DNA of 64,000 nucleotides from Merzomyia westermanni (GCA_949987695.1 OX465290.1:80270265-80334264), one strand, 5' to 3'; shown: positions 1 through 12,122, counted from the stretch's first letter. A program made the numbers and translations. The notes: generated from the sequence alone by a model not told the origin.

Positions 1-834
1 ATAGGGGTAGGGCATAGGTATGAGAAATTTCGGTTTTACAGTTATGGCTTTTGCAATGAACGCCAATCTACACCACCGTAAGCTAGAACAGTCTCGGTGG
101 TTTCTAGCACACAAACAAATAGAAAGAGGATTCGAATGCAAACTTCAAATGACATGGCTAGATGAGCAAACATGATGAGAATACTTAAAATGCACCGCAA
201 TGCACTGCTTCCTTTTCAGAGATGGTTAATTTAAAGTAACAGCTCGTTTGCCGAATGAACAGCGAACAACAAGGCGAATGGTCTTAGTCAACAATGATGC
301 TGTCGATCCTTTAGCATTTTTGATTGTTATCATTGTGTGTGTTGTTGCTGGTGAAAGCTGATTCAAAACAGCCTGATCCCGTCAATAGCTCAACATTCTA
401 TTATAATACTTTTGATAATGGATTACGCTAGCGTCACATTACGGTAGAAAAAAATTCACAAATCCTAATGCTTCTAACTTACGAATGGCTATATGGAGCT
501 GCTGCTTATTAAATGGTGGCTGACGTGGCGTATGAGTAACATTAATCGCGAGCTGCGTTCCCAAGGATTGCTGCAGAGCTAACCAACCAAATATATTTTA
601 AATTTTGTTCACATTTCAAGCGCAATTTCTTTGTATTTCTTATTCGTGCATGCTGTGAGTTTGCTTGCTGTTGTTGTTGGTCACACCACAAAAGTATCAT
701 AAACAAAATTTTTGGCAGTAGCAGAATTACCGCGACTTGTCGAAATGGGTCATAGTTTGTAAAACCGTCAACAATCGTAGATATAGCAAATCCACTGTCC
801 ACTAATAATTTAGTTTCACTTCGCAACAGGATAG
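1..834. other. No feature recognised
   Basis: AT-rich sequence with short chance reading frames only. No protein homology, inverted repeat or tandem repeat stood out. A (TTG)n-like patch near 665-690 is the only low-complexity element. Confidence 0.4.
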
Positions 835-1599
835 GTTAGGTTGTGCAGGCTGGTCAACGTAGTGGCCTCACATAGACGCATTGCTTCCTTAGTCTTACCA
901 GAGAAGCACAAACTTTGACAACCTCTTGCTTTGTGGTTCACACCTCAGTGTATTTGCTGAAAAATAGTGATGTCCTTTTTGCAGAAGTTAAAAGCCTGTT
1001 TGAGCTAATTTCTATGAGTGATTGTAGGCTGGCAATTGCCCCTCTCCCAATCTTTTGAGCCGCAGTTCGGAGAGTACGAGACATGTGCTCACCGATGCCT
1101 TCTTCTAAAGGAAACTGGTCATCGATATGTGCTTCAAAGTATTCTGGACTATTGCGCTCTTATTAGCCAATATCTTTTTTAAAAGGCCCTGAGCTTGTTA
1201 GTCTTTGATAGGACTCTTCTTAATCTCGCAGTCTCAATACTACTTTCAATAACACCTCGGAACTTTTGACAAGAGATTCTTTTTACTACGCGAATTTCCT
1301 ACTTAAACACCTTTTACAGGTTTTTGTTCTCATCCCAGCATTTAGTTGAATTCGCCAGCTTTGAAAACTTGAATAAGTCCTTTGTCTGACTCCTTAGGAA
1401 ACCCACTTCTTTACTCCACCACGGTGGTTTCGTTCTGTGCCTGGGTTTCCTAAGGTAAAATGGGGTAATTTATACGATTTTGCTGATGCTGCTGGTTACC
1501 GAAACCTTGTTTCCATATATCTTGGCAAAATGGTCCCACTTGTTGCTTTAGGATTTCGAAAAAGTTTCTTTTCTTTTACCATACTTAAACATATATTAT

Positions 1600-1928
1600 A
1601 ACCAATGCAGGCATGATACTGGAAGGCGGGTCTGTTTGGGACCCTTTAATGAGACACCGCTCTACTTGGCTCTGAACAAAGAGTTATTTCTAGCACATCC
1701 TTGGACGTTGGTCCCACATACGTGGTAGTATTCCCGACTCACCCACACCTGACGGTGTGCATTCGGATCCGCGCCAATGACGATGTCCCTTGCTACATGC
1801 TTATATATTGCCGCCATCCCCTTCAACTGCTCCGGTGGAGCAAACAATATTTAAACTAACCTCAGGAGAAGCTCGCTCGAGGCCACCTTACTGTAATGGA
1901 GGTTTGTTTGAAGGACCCTTAACATCAT
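1600..1928 (-). pseudogene. LINE ORF2 start and AP-endonuclease remnant
   Basis: The frame opens at ATG codons at 1928/1925 with MLRVLQTNLHYSKVASSELL, the typical opening of Loa/Jockey ORF2 in which the N of QTNLH is catalytic. A TAA follows. After a frame change the sequence resumes with MAAIYKHVARDIVIGADPNA, where D and N of GADPNAH are the endonuclease active-site residues. The intervening segment, which normally carries the EPW motif, is missing, so an internal deletion of roughly 80 codons is likely. The gene is non-functional. Such proteins nick target DNA to prime reverse transcription. Confidence 0.7.
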
Positions 1929-1934
1929 TAAGGT

Positions 1935-2935
1935 TACGGTCTTCCTCCACCTCCATCCACTTCGTCATTTACGATTATCAGGCTCTCGAGTTCCTTCTCG
2001 ACTTCTCTCACTTCGACCTTGATCTGATTTCCGCCCTTCAGGTTTTTCTTTCTGAGACGCAGCAAAATACTACCAATGCCCCATGACATCTTCCTGAATC
2101 CGACATACAATAGGCCTTCTGACTTTTTGTTGATTTGAAGGAAATAGCACTGACCCTCCTCTGTGGGCCTAATTTAGTGAAGTATGATTCTATTATGAGT
2201 CGATATATTTGGGTTTTGACGCTGCAGCAAGCAAAACGCATCCTCTGGCTTCACCACGGGAATCGGGTTCTATACCTCCGCCGAAGTCATCGAAGGTCCA
2301 GTACCTCAAGTTCAGCGCTATTTCCTTGCTTCCGGAGGTTTGATGCCGCTCTCTGTAGCCATGTTAATGTTGCAGAGTCAGTGCGCTTAATGAACTTTAC
2401 CCCATTCAACAAGCCCGCTGTATCAAATCTGGGTAGGGGTCTATTCGGCTCATCCCGCATCTTTTTCGTAATAGCGCTAAGTAGCTCCCTCCCTACAGAT
2501 CGCCACTTTTCGCTGACATCTGTCCATAGGGATTGCTACGGTCAAGCAGCGCCACTTTCAGATGCTGCTTTTCAACATCGCTGGCCTTTGAGGCCGGAGT
2601 CCCCGCATTAGCTCACGTTCGCTTTCGCCGCCGCAGATATTGTCGGTTTGTTGGCGACTGTCTGGATGTCGCCGACTGCTTGGTGACTTGTATCTCTTGC
2701 AGCTCTGGAAGTGGATTGTATGTGGTCGCCATTCCGCTATCGCTTCTTGCTAACGCTAAGTTGTTCCTCCCCGATACTGTTGCAGTACCGAAAGGTACTC
2801 GCGGCAAGTCTCCGGTTGATTCCGACCTGCTTCCGCTGCCTCGCGAGCCCATTCCAGACCATCGTTTTCCCAGTCGGTGAGGTCGAAGACTGCTCTCAAC
2901 CATTGGGTAATTTTAAGCTTGGCTCTGTATTACGA
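1935..2935 (-). pseudogene. LINE ORF1 (RNA-binding protein) remnant
   Basis: The minus strand encodes a Ser/Arg/Gly-rich low-complexity N-terminal part (2903-2613), followed in another frame by FDTAGLLNGVKFIKRTDSAT and TLTWLQRAASNLRKQG. That last segment resembles the C-terminal half of Loa ORF1 proteins. Several frameshifts are present. The frame ends with a TAA a few bases before the ORF2 ATG, matching the tight ORF1/ORF2 spacing of the clade. ORF1 products bind element RNA in the cytoplasm; this copy cannot make an intact one. Confidence 0.55.
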
Positions 2936-3010
2936 TAGGGCTCCCTTCCTCACTCTAATGCACCTTCGCAACAACGGAAAAGTGCCTGCCCCAGCGTAGG
3001 AAACATTGTA

Positions 3011-3790
3011 TTTGTCAAGCTAGCAGTTTAGGGATAACACTGCTCCGATGGTAAATCATGATGCCATCTTTTTGGAGGAAACTTAGTACGTTCACAAAAA
3101 TTTCCGAATATTGTAGTGGCGTATATATCTATCAAAATTTCTCCACAGTGCTAAACTTAGAAACAAGCTTCGCCTCCAAATCTTCAACAACTAGAAAAAC
3201 AGTAGGATCTGCGTTGAAGTTAAGCAATCACAATAACAGCTCAGCGGTTGGTTACAAAATCTATCAAATTTTTTGTATATATAGAAAAAGTCTGTTGGAT
3301 TGAACAAGCGATATTTCATTTCCTTTACAACCACTACTAAAAATTATAATTGTTTGTAGTTACAAGTGTCCATGTATATTGAGGCTAAGCTTCGTACCCA
3401 ATTTTCAAATTGCGTCGTTTTGAGGTTTTCTAAAGAGAAGCCATTAACGAAGCAGTTTGTTTAAAGGAAAAGAAATTTATATTGAATTAATCTACACGTA
3501 GTTTGCTTATTTTAGGAATGGATTCGAAGCTAACCGAAACTCTACAACGTCGCTTTGTAAATCCGAGTTGTAATTTTGACATTGTACTGCGGGAATAATA
3601 AAAACAAAACTTCATGAAAACAAGCCAAATTAAAAGTTCCTTACTCGATTGTCTGTTTTAGAACAAATTATAATTTATTTATGTTGAAACTTCCCTGCAG
3701 TCAATTTTACTAGTTTTATACTAGTCAATTAATAGTTTGCCAAACCGACTCAACTAGTTGGAGTTCTGTAATTTTTCCATATTAGCAATT
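3011..3790. other. No feature recognised
   Basis: AT-rich sequence with no recognisable protein or repeat. A few ACTAGT motifs near 3705-3755 look like decayed units of the minisatellite that follows. Confidence 0.4.
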
Positions 3791-3791
3791 G

Positions 3792-4025
3792 TCCGCATCT
3801 GCATCAGCACCATACCAATTGGCATACTAGTCAGCCTTTGCACCAGCAATATACCAGTTGACATACTAGTCATCATTTGCATCAATATCATACCATTCAA
3901 AATACTAGTATGTATATACATCAGAATCATACCACTTTACAAACTAGTCAGTACATACACCAAAATCATACCAGCCGTCATATTAGTCAGCCCATGCATC
4001 AGTATCGTACCAATCACTGTACCAC
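3792..4025 (+). repeat. 39-bp minisatellite, about six units, open in one frame
   Basis: The motif ATACCA (GTACCA in the last unit) recurs at 3812, 3851, 3890, 3929, 3968 and 4007, exactly 39 bp apart each time. The units are diverged by substitutions but carry no indels. Because 39 is a multiple of three, one plus-strand frame is open throughout and encodes a 13-residue hydrophobic repeat such as CTSNIPVDILVII. That frame has no ATG (it would need a TTG at 3758) and no homology I recognise, so I call it a repeat rather than a gene. Confidence 0.85.
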
Positions 4026-4039
4026 TTAATAGTAGGTAA

Positions 4040-5570
4040 GATAATTTTTGGTTTAAAAATACACGAAACAACGTTACAAAAATACATTACAAGCCACTTT
4101 ATTGAAAACTCAGTCATCAGATATAAAATATATGTCTATAAAACGTAGTCGCTATTCATAACAATTTTACCCCTGGAAAACATTTCTAAAAAGTAAATTT
4201 CTTCTTTTTAAAAATATTCCTTTTTTGATTGATTGACTTTGATAATTGATTTCACAGGCATAAATCTTTAAATTTCCTTGAAACATTTTCTGGTGAAAAT
4301 TTTAAGTTTCGGAGTTCTTTCATAATGTGCAAGTTCTTAGTAACTAAATAGTTTAAAAAGTGCTATTTTAACCATCTCGTTATTGTATGTGTCTCTGCTG
4401 GCCAATTTCGTTGTTACAGCTTTTAAACGATTCAGTTGGAGATTCATTGTTATTTATCTAAGAAAACTGCATTTTACAATCACAATAAACCAGCCCTGAA
4501 AAATAACAACAATTCTGTACCTCTTTTTTGAGTTTTTTTAAAACTTTTTTATTAGAAAGAGGTTACTTAAATTATTCCAAAAAGAAACGTTATTTACTTA
4601 CACAATTGATTTTACTAATGATAGTTTCGTTTTCACTTTTCTTTGGGGTTTCATTGAACAATTCTTATCCGTTGTTGCTGCGCTGCTTCGCCGTTATTGC
4701 AGTAGCGACCTGGCAAAAATAAAGGTGATTTTGTTGCCATGCACGTACGTACATGATCTGCAACCAAAATGTACTATTTAAACCACGAAATTCTCAAAAG
4801 GATTATGATTTTACCATCAGAACTATTGTTTACAAGAAAGTTTTATATTTAATTTAATCAAATGAATATTTATAAACTCAGAATATTAGTTGAATAGAAA
4901 ATTAAAAATGAATAGAAAATTAAAAACGGCTTTATTAACTGAACGATTGCGGCCCGAATACTGAATTGTTTTGGTTTCCTTTTTCGCTCGTGTATGCCTG
5001 TATCGACAATTTTAGAGGGTTGTTGCTACTTATGAATGCCGAAACGTTGCAGTCGCTTAAACTGGTATGAATAAGCCCACGAAATTCTAGTTAATGAACT
5101 AGAATGTTTACTAACCAGTTGGCAGTTGACTGCAGGGTTAATACACTGTAGCACTTTCTTCTACCCAAAACTTTTGGTGACTGGAATAGTTTTACCTTCA
5201 GGGTAACTTTAATGCACTGTTATTCCGACATGAAAGTTCTGTGAATTTCAATGTGGCAATTGTTAGTATATGTTTTTGGCATGTTGAAAACATTTAAATT
5301 GAAATAGTTATAAAATGTTTTTTTGGAGATTTGGTTTGTGGGCGGATATGCCCACATGTAACATAGCAACAGAAAGCACAGTCAGAAAAATGGCTATGAA
5401 ATAAGCTCAGGAATGCAATAAATACTTTTTGCACGTTTCAATTTGCAGACATTTGCAATACCCTCTGGAAATAGGGAAACATTGGCTGATAGTCAAATGT
5501 GAATTTTATTTAATGAGTTACTGAGCGTTTTGTTATATGTGCGGTATACGTTTTATGGGAAGCCTCGAGA
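4040..5570. other. No feature recognised
   Basis: AT-rich sequence without homology, inverted repeats or tandem repeats that I could support. The longest frame, at 4528-4722, has no family resemblance. Confidence 0.4.
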
Positions 5571-5574
5571 CATA

Positions 5575-5870
5575 ACCCAGTAGAACTTGAAGCGAGATCT
5601 CCCCAAGCGATGAATAAGAGAGTACTCTCTCTGATATCCTTTTGGAACTATAAAAGATATTTTTCTCGTTTTCTGATCTTATGCTTCTCTTTGTGGAGGA
5701 CAAGGAGAGATATCCCCTAGCGATGAATAAAAAAATACTCCCCCTAACAACCTTTCGGCTCAATAATAGAGATTTCTACACTACTAATCTTGAGGAATAG
5801 CTGCGATCTTCTCAAGTTATTAATAAAAGATTATTCCCTTATAAATGTTTTTGGAGCGAAAGTAGAGTTT
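5575..5870 (+). repeat. Degenerate tandem repeat, about three units of 96-113 bp
   Basis: The block AGCGATGAATAA followed by a pyrimidine-rich stretch and CTTTTGGA/CTTTCGGC occurs at 5606 and 5719. A more decayed third unit (AGTTATTAATAA) starts at 5815. Unit spacing is 113 then 96 bp. The minus-strand frame across the first two units shows no homology. Confidence 0.55.
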
Positions 5871-6864
5871 CTGCAACTTCTACTCCTAGCTAACATGTTT
5901 TTGAGTAAGCCGAATTTCTCTGCCAACAAACTAAAAAAAAAATTTTAAAAAATAAAAATCTGCAGTCGTAGAAATATTAAAAATAAACACAATTTAAATA
6001 AAGATTTTCCCTAAGACATGCAATGCTAAAAGGATATATACGAAGGGAATAATACAGAGTTATACCATACTCGCAGGGGAATACTCCTGGATTAATAAAA
6101 CGATGAACCCTTGTTTGCATATTAGTTGTCATTGCTTCCTGGAAAAGCAATGAACTAATAATTTATTCCCGATGTGGAGACTATCAGGAGACCAATGGAC
6201 ATGAAAATGCTTTAGCATTCGAAACTGTAGTAATACTTTTACTGACGAAACTATCTAGAACTCTTTACGTAAAACTATTACTTGCCGATCAGTTTCTGGC
6301 AGCAAAGGAAACTTTCCCGTTGTATGCTCTCCATACAGTTCGAGATACTTTCTTGTTAAGGAAAGCACATCATAAATGTATAATTATTCAATATGTTTTC
6401 GGTATGGATAAAGTAACTAGGAAGTTATTAAAATCCTCTGTTTATTTTGGTCCAACTATTTTCCCATGACATAGATGACTTTTTAAACTCTTGTTTTTTT
6501 TTATTTTTGCTTTATATATAATGTACAAACATAAGTATACCTAAGTGCAATTAAAAATCTTATGAAAGTAACTAGTCTAAATTAATTAAAGGCTAATAAT
6601 TCTCAAACTCGAATTATTTCCCTACCGGCTGTGATTAACTTCTTGAGGTAAAAAATATGTACTTCACGGTAGTAATAATATAGACATATACATATATATC
6701 CGAGTTTCAAAAGTTTTTGTCTGGAGCTTTGGACTGATGTTGAGTCCCTCTGTTTCACAATGACATCCCATCATTACACATTCCTCTTTTTGATTCTGTT
6801 TGCATTTATCTTAATTCTCGAAATTGCGCATACACATGTTATACTCATTGAACGGTAAATTCAC
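5871..6864. other. No feature recognised
   Basis: AT-rich spacer with no recognisable coding or repeat content. TATA-type dinucleotide runs near 6680-6700 are the only low-complexity feature. Confidence 0.4.
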
Positions 6865-7465
6865 CAAAGGCGAATAATAACTGGTAAGGACCGCGCTGTC
6901 TTCGGCTGTGCCGCAGGACTTATACCTTTCATGAATACGTGCAAACTTAAATACGCATTGTTGTTGAGGGAGAAATGGCCATAATCCTCTTATCTGAACG
7001 ATCGGTTGTATGGGATATATACTATATATAGCTCCGATCTTAGTGATTTTTTTACGAAATCTTTTGCTATCTATAACAAAATATCTCACCAAGTTTCAAG
7101 TTTTAATCTTTAAAAATGAAGGAGAAATGGTCATAATCCTCTTATTTGAACGATCCGTTGTATGGGAGACATATGCTACAGTTACCCGATTATACCGGAT
7201 CCGACAAATGTCTAATATAATACAAAAATACATCCGTGTGCCAAATTTCATCGAGATATCTCAAAAATTGAGGGACTAGTTTGCGTTCAAACAGACGGAC
7301 GGACGGACGGACAGACGGACATGGCTGTATCAACTCAGTTCATCGTCCTGATCAATTTGGTATACTTAATGGTGGGTCTATCTCTTATATTTCTAAACGT
7401 TACAAACATCGGACCAAAGTTAATATACCATTTCATGTTTATGAAAGGTATAAAAAGAAAGAACT
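6865..7465 (+). repeat. Dispersed repeat family C, copy 1
   Basis: The copy begins with ACTGGTAAGGACCGCGCTGTCTTCGGCTGTG-type sequence and a TATACCTTTCATGAATA block. It ends with a (GACG)n run at 7295-7320, a CTCATCGTCCTGATCA-type block, CAAACATCGGACCAAA and GAAAGGTATAAAAA. The same order of blocks occurs at 19775-20125 and 37905-38375 and, reversed, at 27480-27860. Inside this copy a segment starting GGAGAAATGG repeats at 6969 and 7121, a period of 152 bp. No protein is encoded. It is probably a non-autonomous element, but the superfamily is unknown. Confidence 0.7.
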
Positions 7466-7620
7466 CAGGTAAAACTGAGCTTCAAAGAGTGTGCTTGGCA
7501 TCCATGTGAGGGAGTGTTGCTTATACTGCCATAAAGGCGAAGAAAATGCGAAAAATTATTCGATATAAAGAGAAAAATGTGACGTAAGCTAATTACACCA
7601 CGTTACACACATTCTGCCTT

Positions 7621-8164
7621 ATAAACCAAATATACTTTTTCGGAAAGGGGAGAAAAAATAAAAATACACGTGTATCGGCGATTTTCATGTACACGTCAGA
7701 ATTTTTTTTTTTATGTATAAAGTATAAATGTCGTAGTGTCTGTCTGTCCACCTGTGTGAAAGACTTTGGATCGATTTTTAACCCTTTTTCCGTGATCCAA
7801 TCGAGCTGAAATGTGGAAATTTCACGTCAAATTTTTTAAAAAATAGACTTTTATCAATTCTCAGATTTTCCTTAATTTTTTTAAAATGGTTATCGGTTTT
7901 TTTGTAACGGTGTGTTGTATCAAACAATAAATTAAACGAATTTAAATGATGCAATATTGATTGCGTAATTCAATGTTTCATCTGTCATACCAGTTTTAAG
8001 TGTTTTAAAAGTCATAAACAGTTTAGTGTTAGAAAGTAACTATTACGCTACGAGCTTTATACCTGATACATAAAAAAAAATTCTGACGTGTGCATGAAAA
8101 TCGGCGATACACGTGTATTTTTATTTTTTCTCCTCTTTCAGAAAAAGTATATTTGGTTCATAGG
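7621..8164. mobile_element. Foldback/MITE-like element with about 115-bp inverted ends
   Basis: Bases 7621-7737 and the reverse complement of 8048-8164 align at about 90% identity. The shared order is AACCAAATATACTTTTT, GAGAAAAAATAAAAATACACG, a TTTTCATG block and GTCAGAATTTTTTTTT. A loop of about 310 bp separates the arms and contains no coding sequence. The long inverted arms with a short unique centre fit a foldback or MITE element. A target-site duplication is not clear, so the superfamily is unassigned. Confidence 0.8.
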
Positions 8165-9206
8165 ACAGAGCTAAAGCTCGTTTTGGTAACGCAGTATTTT
8201 TATTCATTTTATTTTATTTTATTTTTGACTTATTTTATTATTATTTATTTTATTTTATATTAGTAAATTTTTTTCATTTCATTCCATAGTATAACCACAA
8301 AGATTACACAAACAAAACAAATTAACTAAAGTCTTGAGTATTCTGAGCTGAAATAAGTTTAACATGAATAATCACTTATTTTGTTTTTGTAAGTTATGAT
8401 AACCGCAGTTGCCTTCGTCTTTTGCCGATTGATAGCATTCAACGTGTTTAGTCACGGCTAGCGAATATTAACAATCAGCAAAGCACTTGCATACACACAA
8501 ACCCACATAAGCAGAGCGTCACATACATTTCAGCAAAGCAGTCAAACCAGATTTCTGTACACAAGGCACAGACAGAGCCGCAGGCATATCTTAAGCGTAT
8601 TTTCGCTACCTTACCGAGCCAAAAAGTGCTAACACTTACGGTTACAAGCAGCTACGCGCAACTTTTCTGGTAAGCCCCTACCGAGACCAAAGATATTTAC
8701 ACATCAAGGACCAGTTAAGCCAGACTTGTGCGGGGAAAAGGTAAGTTTTTTGTAAGTTTTATGGCAATTATATAAATAACTCTAACTCAAATTTTAATGG
8801 TTTTCTCACTAAAAAAAGTGGCACTAAATGCTTGATAAACTACAAAGGAGGCTAGTGGCCTGCTAGTCTAATTAACTTAAAAAAATTCAAGATGTAAAAA
8901 GTTCTATAGGCAAGATTGACAGTGTCTGCACAAAGTGTATATGTATAAGCGACTGCAAAATTATATAGCAAGATTTATGCAGAAAAAGGTTCCGATTGCC
9001 AAAAATGCACAAAACTTTTGTGATGTATCTCAGCTAAAGTGGATTGCTGAGGAAGCAGTGCATACATAATTGTAAAAATAAAAATAAATAAGTCCAAACA
9101 CATTGGAGTACAAATTTTATTGTAATAGCTAACTGTGCTAGTGGAAGATGTTTAAAAGCAAATAGTTTCAGGCGGAAACTGTCGTGGTTAAGCTCATGCC
9201 TATTAG
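8165..9206. other. AT-rich spacer with a (TTTTA)n-like tract
   Basis: An imperfect TTTTA/TTTAT tract lies at about 8200-8270. The rest shows no recognisable gene or repeat. Confidence 0.4.
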
Positions 9207-9208
9207 TA

Positions 9209-9586
9209 CAAAGTGGCGCAAAAGTAATCCTCCTATCAGAAAATGCTATAAATTTTGCAATTGGCCCCTAAAGTCAGTTCTGTTTTGACATTTGTGTAGT
9301 AAACACATGTGAAATACACGTTAATAAACAATGTTACGCTAGACTGCTCCAGAACGCGGAATATTGCTGACTATTTATTTGACCAATAATCGGTCGGGGC
9401 CAAACGGTTACTGTGAATGGTGAGCGCTGATCAACGAGTGAGCAATGATCAACGAGTTCTTTTTGCCGCAACTTGATGAATTGGGATTGGAAAACATGTG
9501 GTTCCAACAAGACGGTGCAACAGCACACACTGCACGTGCCACAACCGATATGCTGAACATCGGAAGCTTACTTTTGCGCCACCTTG
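9209..9586 (+). mobile_element. Internally deleted mariner-type element (non-autonomous)
   Basis: The 378-bp element is flanked by TA (9207-9208 and 9587-9588). It has inverted ends CAAAGTGGCGCAAAAGTAAT on the left and, read inward from the right, CAAGGTGGCGCAAAAGTAAG. Inside lie two transposase scraps: a QTVTVNGER segment near 9402-9428, and at 9445-9560 a segment with LPQLDELGLENMWFQQDGAT, which carries the second catalytic aspartate of Tc1/mariner enzymes. Both sides of the coding region are deleted. It would depend on a related full-length element for movement. Confidence 0.85.
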
Positions 9587-9588
9587 TA

Positions 9589-12120
9589 CATGTAAGTGGG
9601 TGTGTTAGTAACTACTTTTGTTGCAACAGAAGTTTTGTGAGAACATCGAAGGAGCTTGTAGTCTGTAGTTACAAACAGACATAGAAAGTTGTAAAACAGC
9701 ACAAATTTTCTCTGCATACTGACGAAATAACAAAAATGAAGTGATATAAAAATTACTAAGGCGGGTTGAGTGGGAGTATTATAATAGTCAAGCATTGAAA
9801 AAAATAAAAAATTGATAAGGAAGATAAGGCAGTAGCAGGCGCCATTAAATAGAATGATAAACTATTTTTTTCTTGGCCCTTATAGGTAGCGAAAGAAGTA
9901 TTTTTCATAACATGAGAAAATCGCGTAGCAAAAATGCAACACAAACGCCCCATCTATTCCCCTCGAAACAAGATTGTATAAGTGAACATTTTCTTTACGA
10001 CCCATTATACGTAACTATTTTGCGGGAGTGCCACAAAATCTCCAAAAAAAAATCTTAAAACACAAAATCCGCAGCTAAAAAAATCCACAAAATCAAAAGC
10101 TCTATAATCCAAGTCCCCAGACACAAAATCCACAGCGTTTCTGGAAAGCAGTGTTACAAAATCCTAAAATTATTAAATTTATGATGTGAAGGGATAGAAG
10201 AAAACGGATCTACTCAGTTCTGACACTGTTTCGAGATAATCAAGTTCAAAAATTATTCCTTTTTGTAAATTCTATGTAAATCCTGAGTATATACATACTA
10301 TATATGTATATATGTATGATTTAAAATGCAAATAGTTCCGTTACTTTTTTGCCATATTTTACCAGAGTTCGGACATAAAAAATTGCATCACTCAGTAAAT
10401 TTTTTAAAATTACAAATAAATCGAAACTCAGTTTTTAAAATTTGTGTAATTTTTGGGTGAAGTGGAATAATGTTAATGGAATTAATGTTAGTAAAAATTC
10501 GCTTTGACCATTTATTTCAAAAACATGAAGCTTGTACTTATTTATATTGCGTATATATTAATGTAATATTTCTTTATGTAATAAATATTTATTAAATTCA
10601 AATACGTAAACTATGTTGTGAGTTTTAATTTTAGATATAATATACTCGGTTCTATTTAATGTGTGAAATAAATTGAAATATTTTACTCAGAAAATGGAGA
10701 TTTTGTGATGTGCATTTTGATTTTGTGTTTTGAATTTTTTTTTTAATTAACTAAGTTAAAAAATTTTTTAAATATTTTTTTTGAAAGAGCTATTTCTTTT
10801 TTAGTATAAACACAACGTTCAGGATGCTATTTATTTCAATCAATTTCAATCAAGTAATAACGCCAATTCACCAAGATTTTCGATTCTTATTTTGCTTTAA
10901 ATTTTTTAATTGAAATATAGTGAAAAAAGTTAACGCCTATATAAATTTGGTGTTAACGACAAGATTTTAAAATTATTCAAATATCGGATTTTTTAAAAAT
11001 TTAAATGTTTTAAGTTATAAAGATTACATTTGTTCCTATTTGTACATAAATGCAGATTGCACAGTAAATATATTTTTTACATAAACTCAAAAAAAAAATT
11101 TATTTGGAGCAAGAATGTAAGCTAGGGAAAATTGGGCCAAAATTGTTGTGAATATGTCATTACGCTTGTCGTATAGGAAAAGAGGGAAAAATTCAACAAG
11201 TTGTCGAACATGTAGAATATAGTGATAGCATAAGGCAACTAGAAAAAAATTAAAAAAAAAGAAAAAACTTGTGCGCAAAACTAATGAAATTGGCATCGGA
11301 GTTTGGTTAAGCGCTTGTTGGCGATGTGAAAAATTTTGTCAACTTGCGAACGTGGCATTTCAACGACCAACAAGAAAGGCACTTGAGCAAGTCAGTGTTT
11401 GGTTGCAGGAATGCGTTGCGTATGTTAGTAAGCCCGCCTCATCTGTGGCACGCTTCCTAAAATCTATTTGCCATGTTGTAGTCATTTTCGATACGTGCAT
11501 GTGTAGGACACGGTGTGCGCCTAACTGACGATGTGAGCGACAGGCAGTAAATAAGCTTGGTGGGAATTTGATGGAATGAAAAGGAAATATGCTTTGGCCT
11601 GTTAAGCTTGTCTTTGTTGCTATTGAGATTATATTTCCACTTTTCACATTTATATCGTTACCAGAAAATAACCACCTGATTCGGAATTGGGGTGAGGATA
11701 AAAACTCAATTAATACGAATAAATAAAATTGGTAATAACACTGGTAACAGTGAATGCTTGTATAATATATATAATACTCTACATTAATTATATTAAAAGT
11801 ACTGATTCAAATTTTATTAACTCTTAAAAGAACTATGAAACACGTTATATATAAAACCAAAATGTGTTTTGCTTTGATATTGTTTGGCGACCGATATTGC
11901 TGCTATTTTATTTAATGATTTATTTATAGTGATTTAGTAATAAAAAATACAAAAACTATCTAAATTGGTAAGACGGGGTTTTCATGTTTCTGAAAAAATA
12001 TCTTTGTAATACAAAAATAGCTCTGTCAATTCAAGAGCTTTGCAATCTTATGCCTCCTTATGTCTTATTTTTGGATTACAAATATATTTAAAAAAAAAAA
12101 ACTCTGAAAACCCCGTCTGC
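9589..12120. other. No gene recognised; cluster of CACAAAATC motifs at 10030-10170
   Basis: The decamer-like motif CACAAAATCY recurs irregularly between 10030 and 10170 and, inverted, near 10690-10730, so a decayed inverted-repeat element is possible but not proven. The remainder is AT-rich. The plus-strand frame at 11271-11528 lies in slightly GC-richer DNA but matches nothing I know. Confidence 0.35.
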
Positions 12121-12122
12121 TG

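Larger units (their letters stand above)
835..3010 (-). mobile_element. Decayed Loa-clade (Bilbo-like) non-LTR retrotransposon
   Basis: Read on the minus strand, pieces of a two-ORF LINE follow one another in the correct order. An ORF1 remnant (about 2935-1935) comes first, then an ORF2 start with an AP-endonuclease remnant (1928-1600). Next comes the linker between endonuclease and reverse transcriptase (about 1590-840), recognisable from PPWWSKEVGFLRSQT, IRVVKR and ETARLRRVLSK. Frames are broken by many stops and shifts, part of the endonuclease is deleted, and the reverse transcriptase is absent. This stretch is GC-richer than its surroundings. The clade rests on remembered family motifs: Loa is the best fit and Jockey is the alternative. 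Confidence 0.75.

Noticed and set aside
3758..4039. 93-codon hydrophobic frame
   Set aside because: It begins only at a TTG and is produced by the 39-bp minisatellite. It is kept as a repeat and as a hunt item, not as a gene.
7281..7330. CRISPR-like array (GACG repeats)
   Set aside because: It is a simple tetranucleotide run inside dispersed repeat C, without spacers. Nothing in the window resembles a CRISPR array.
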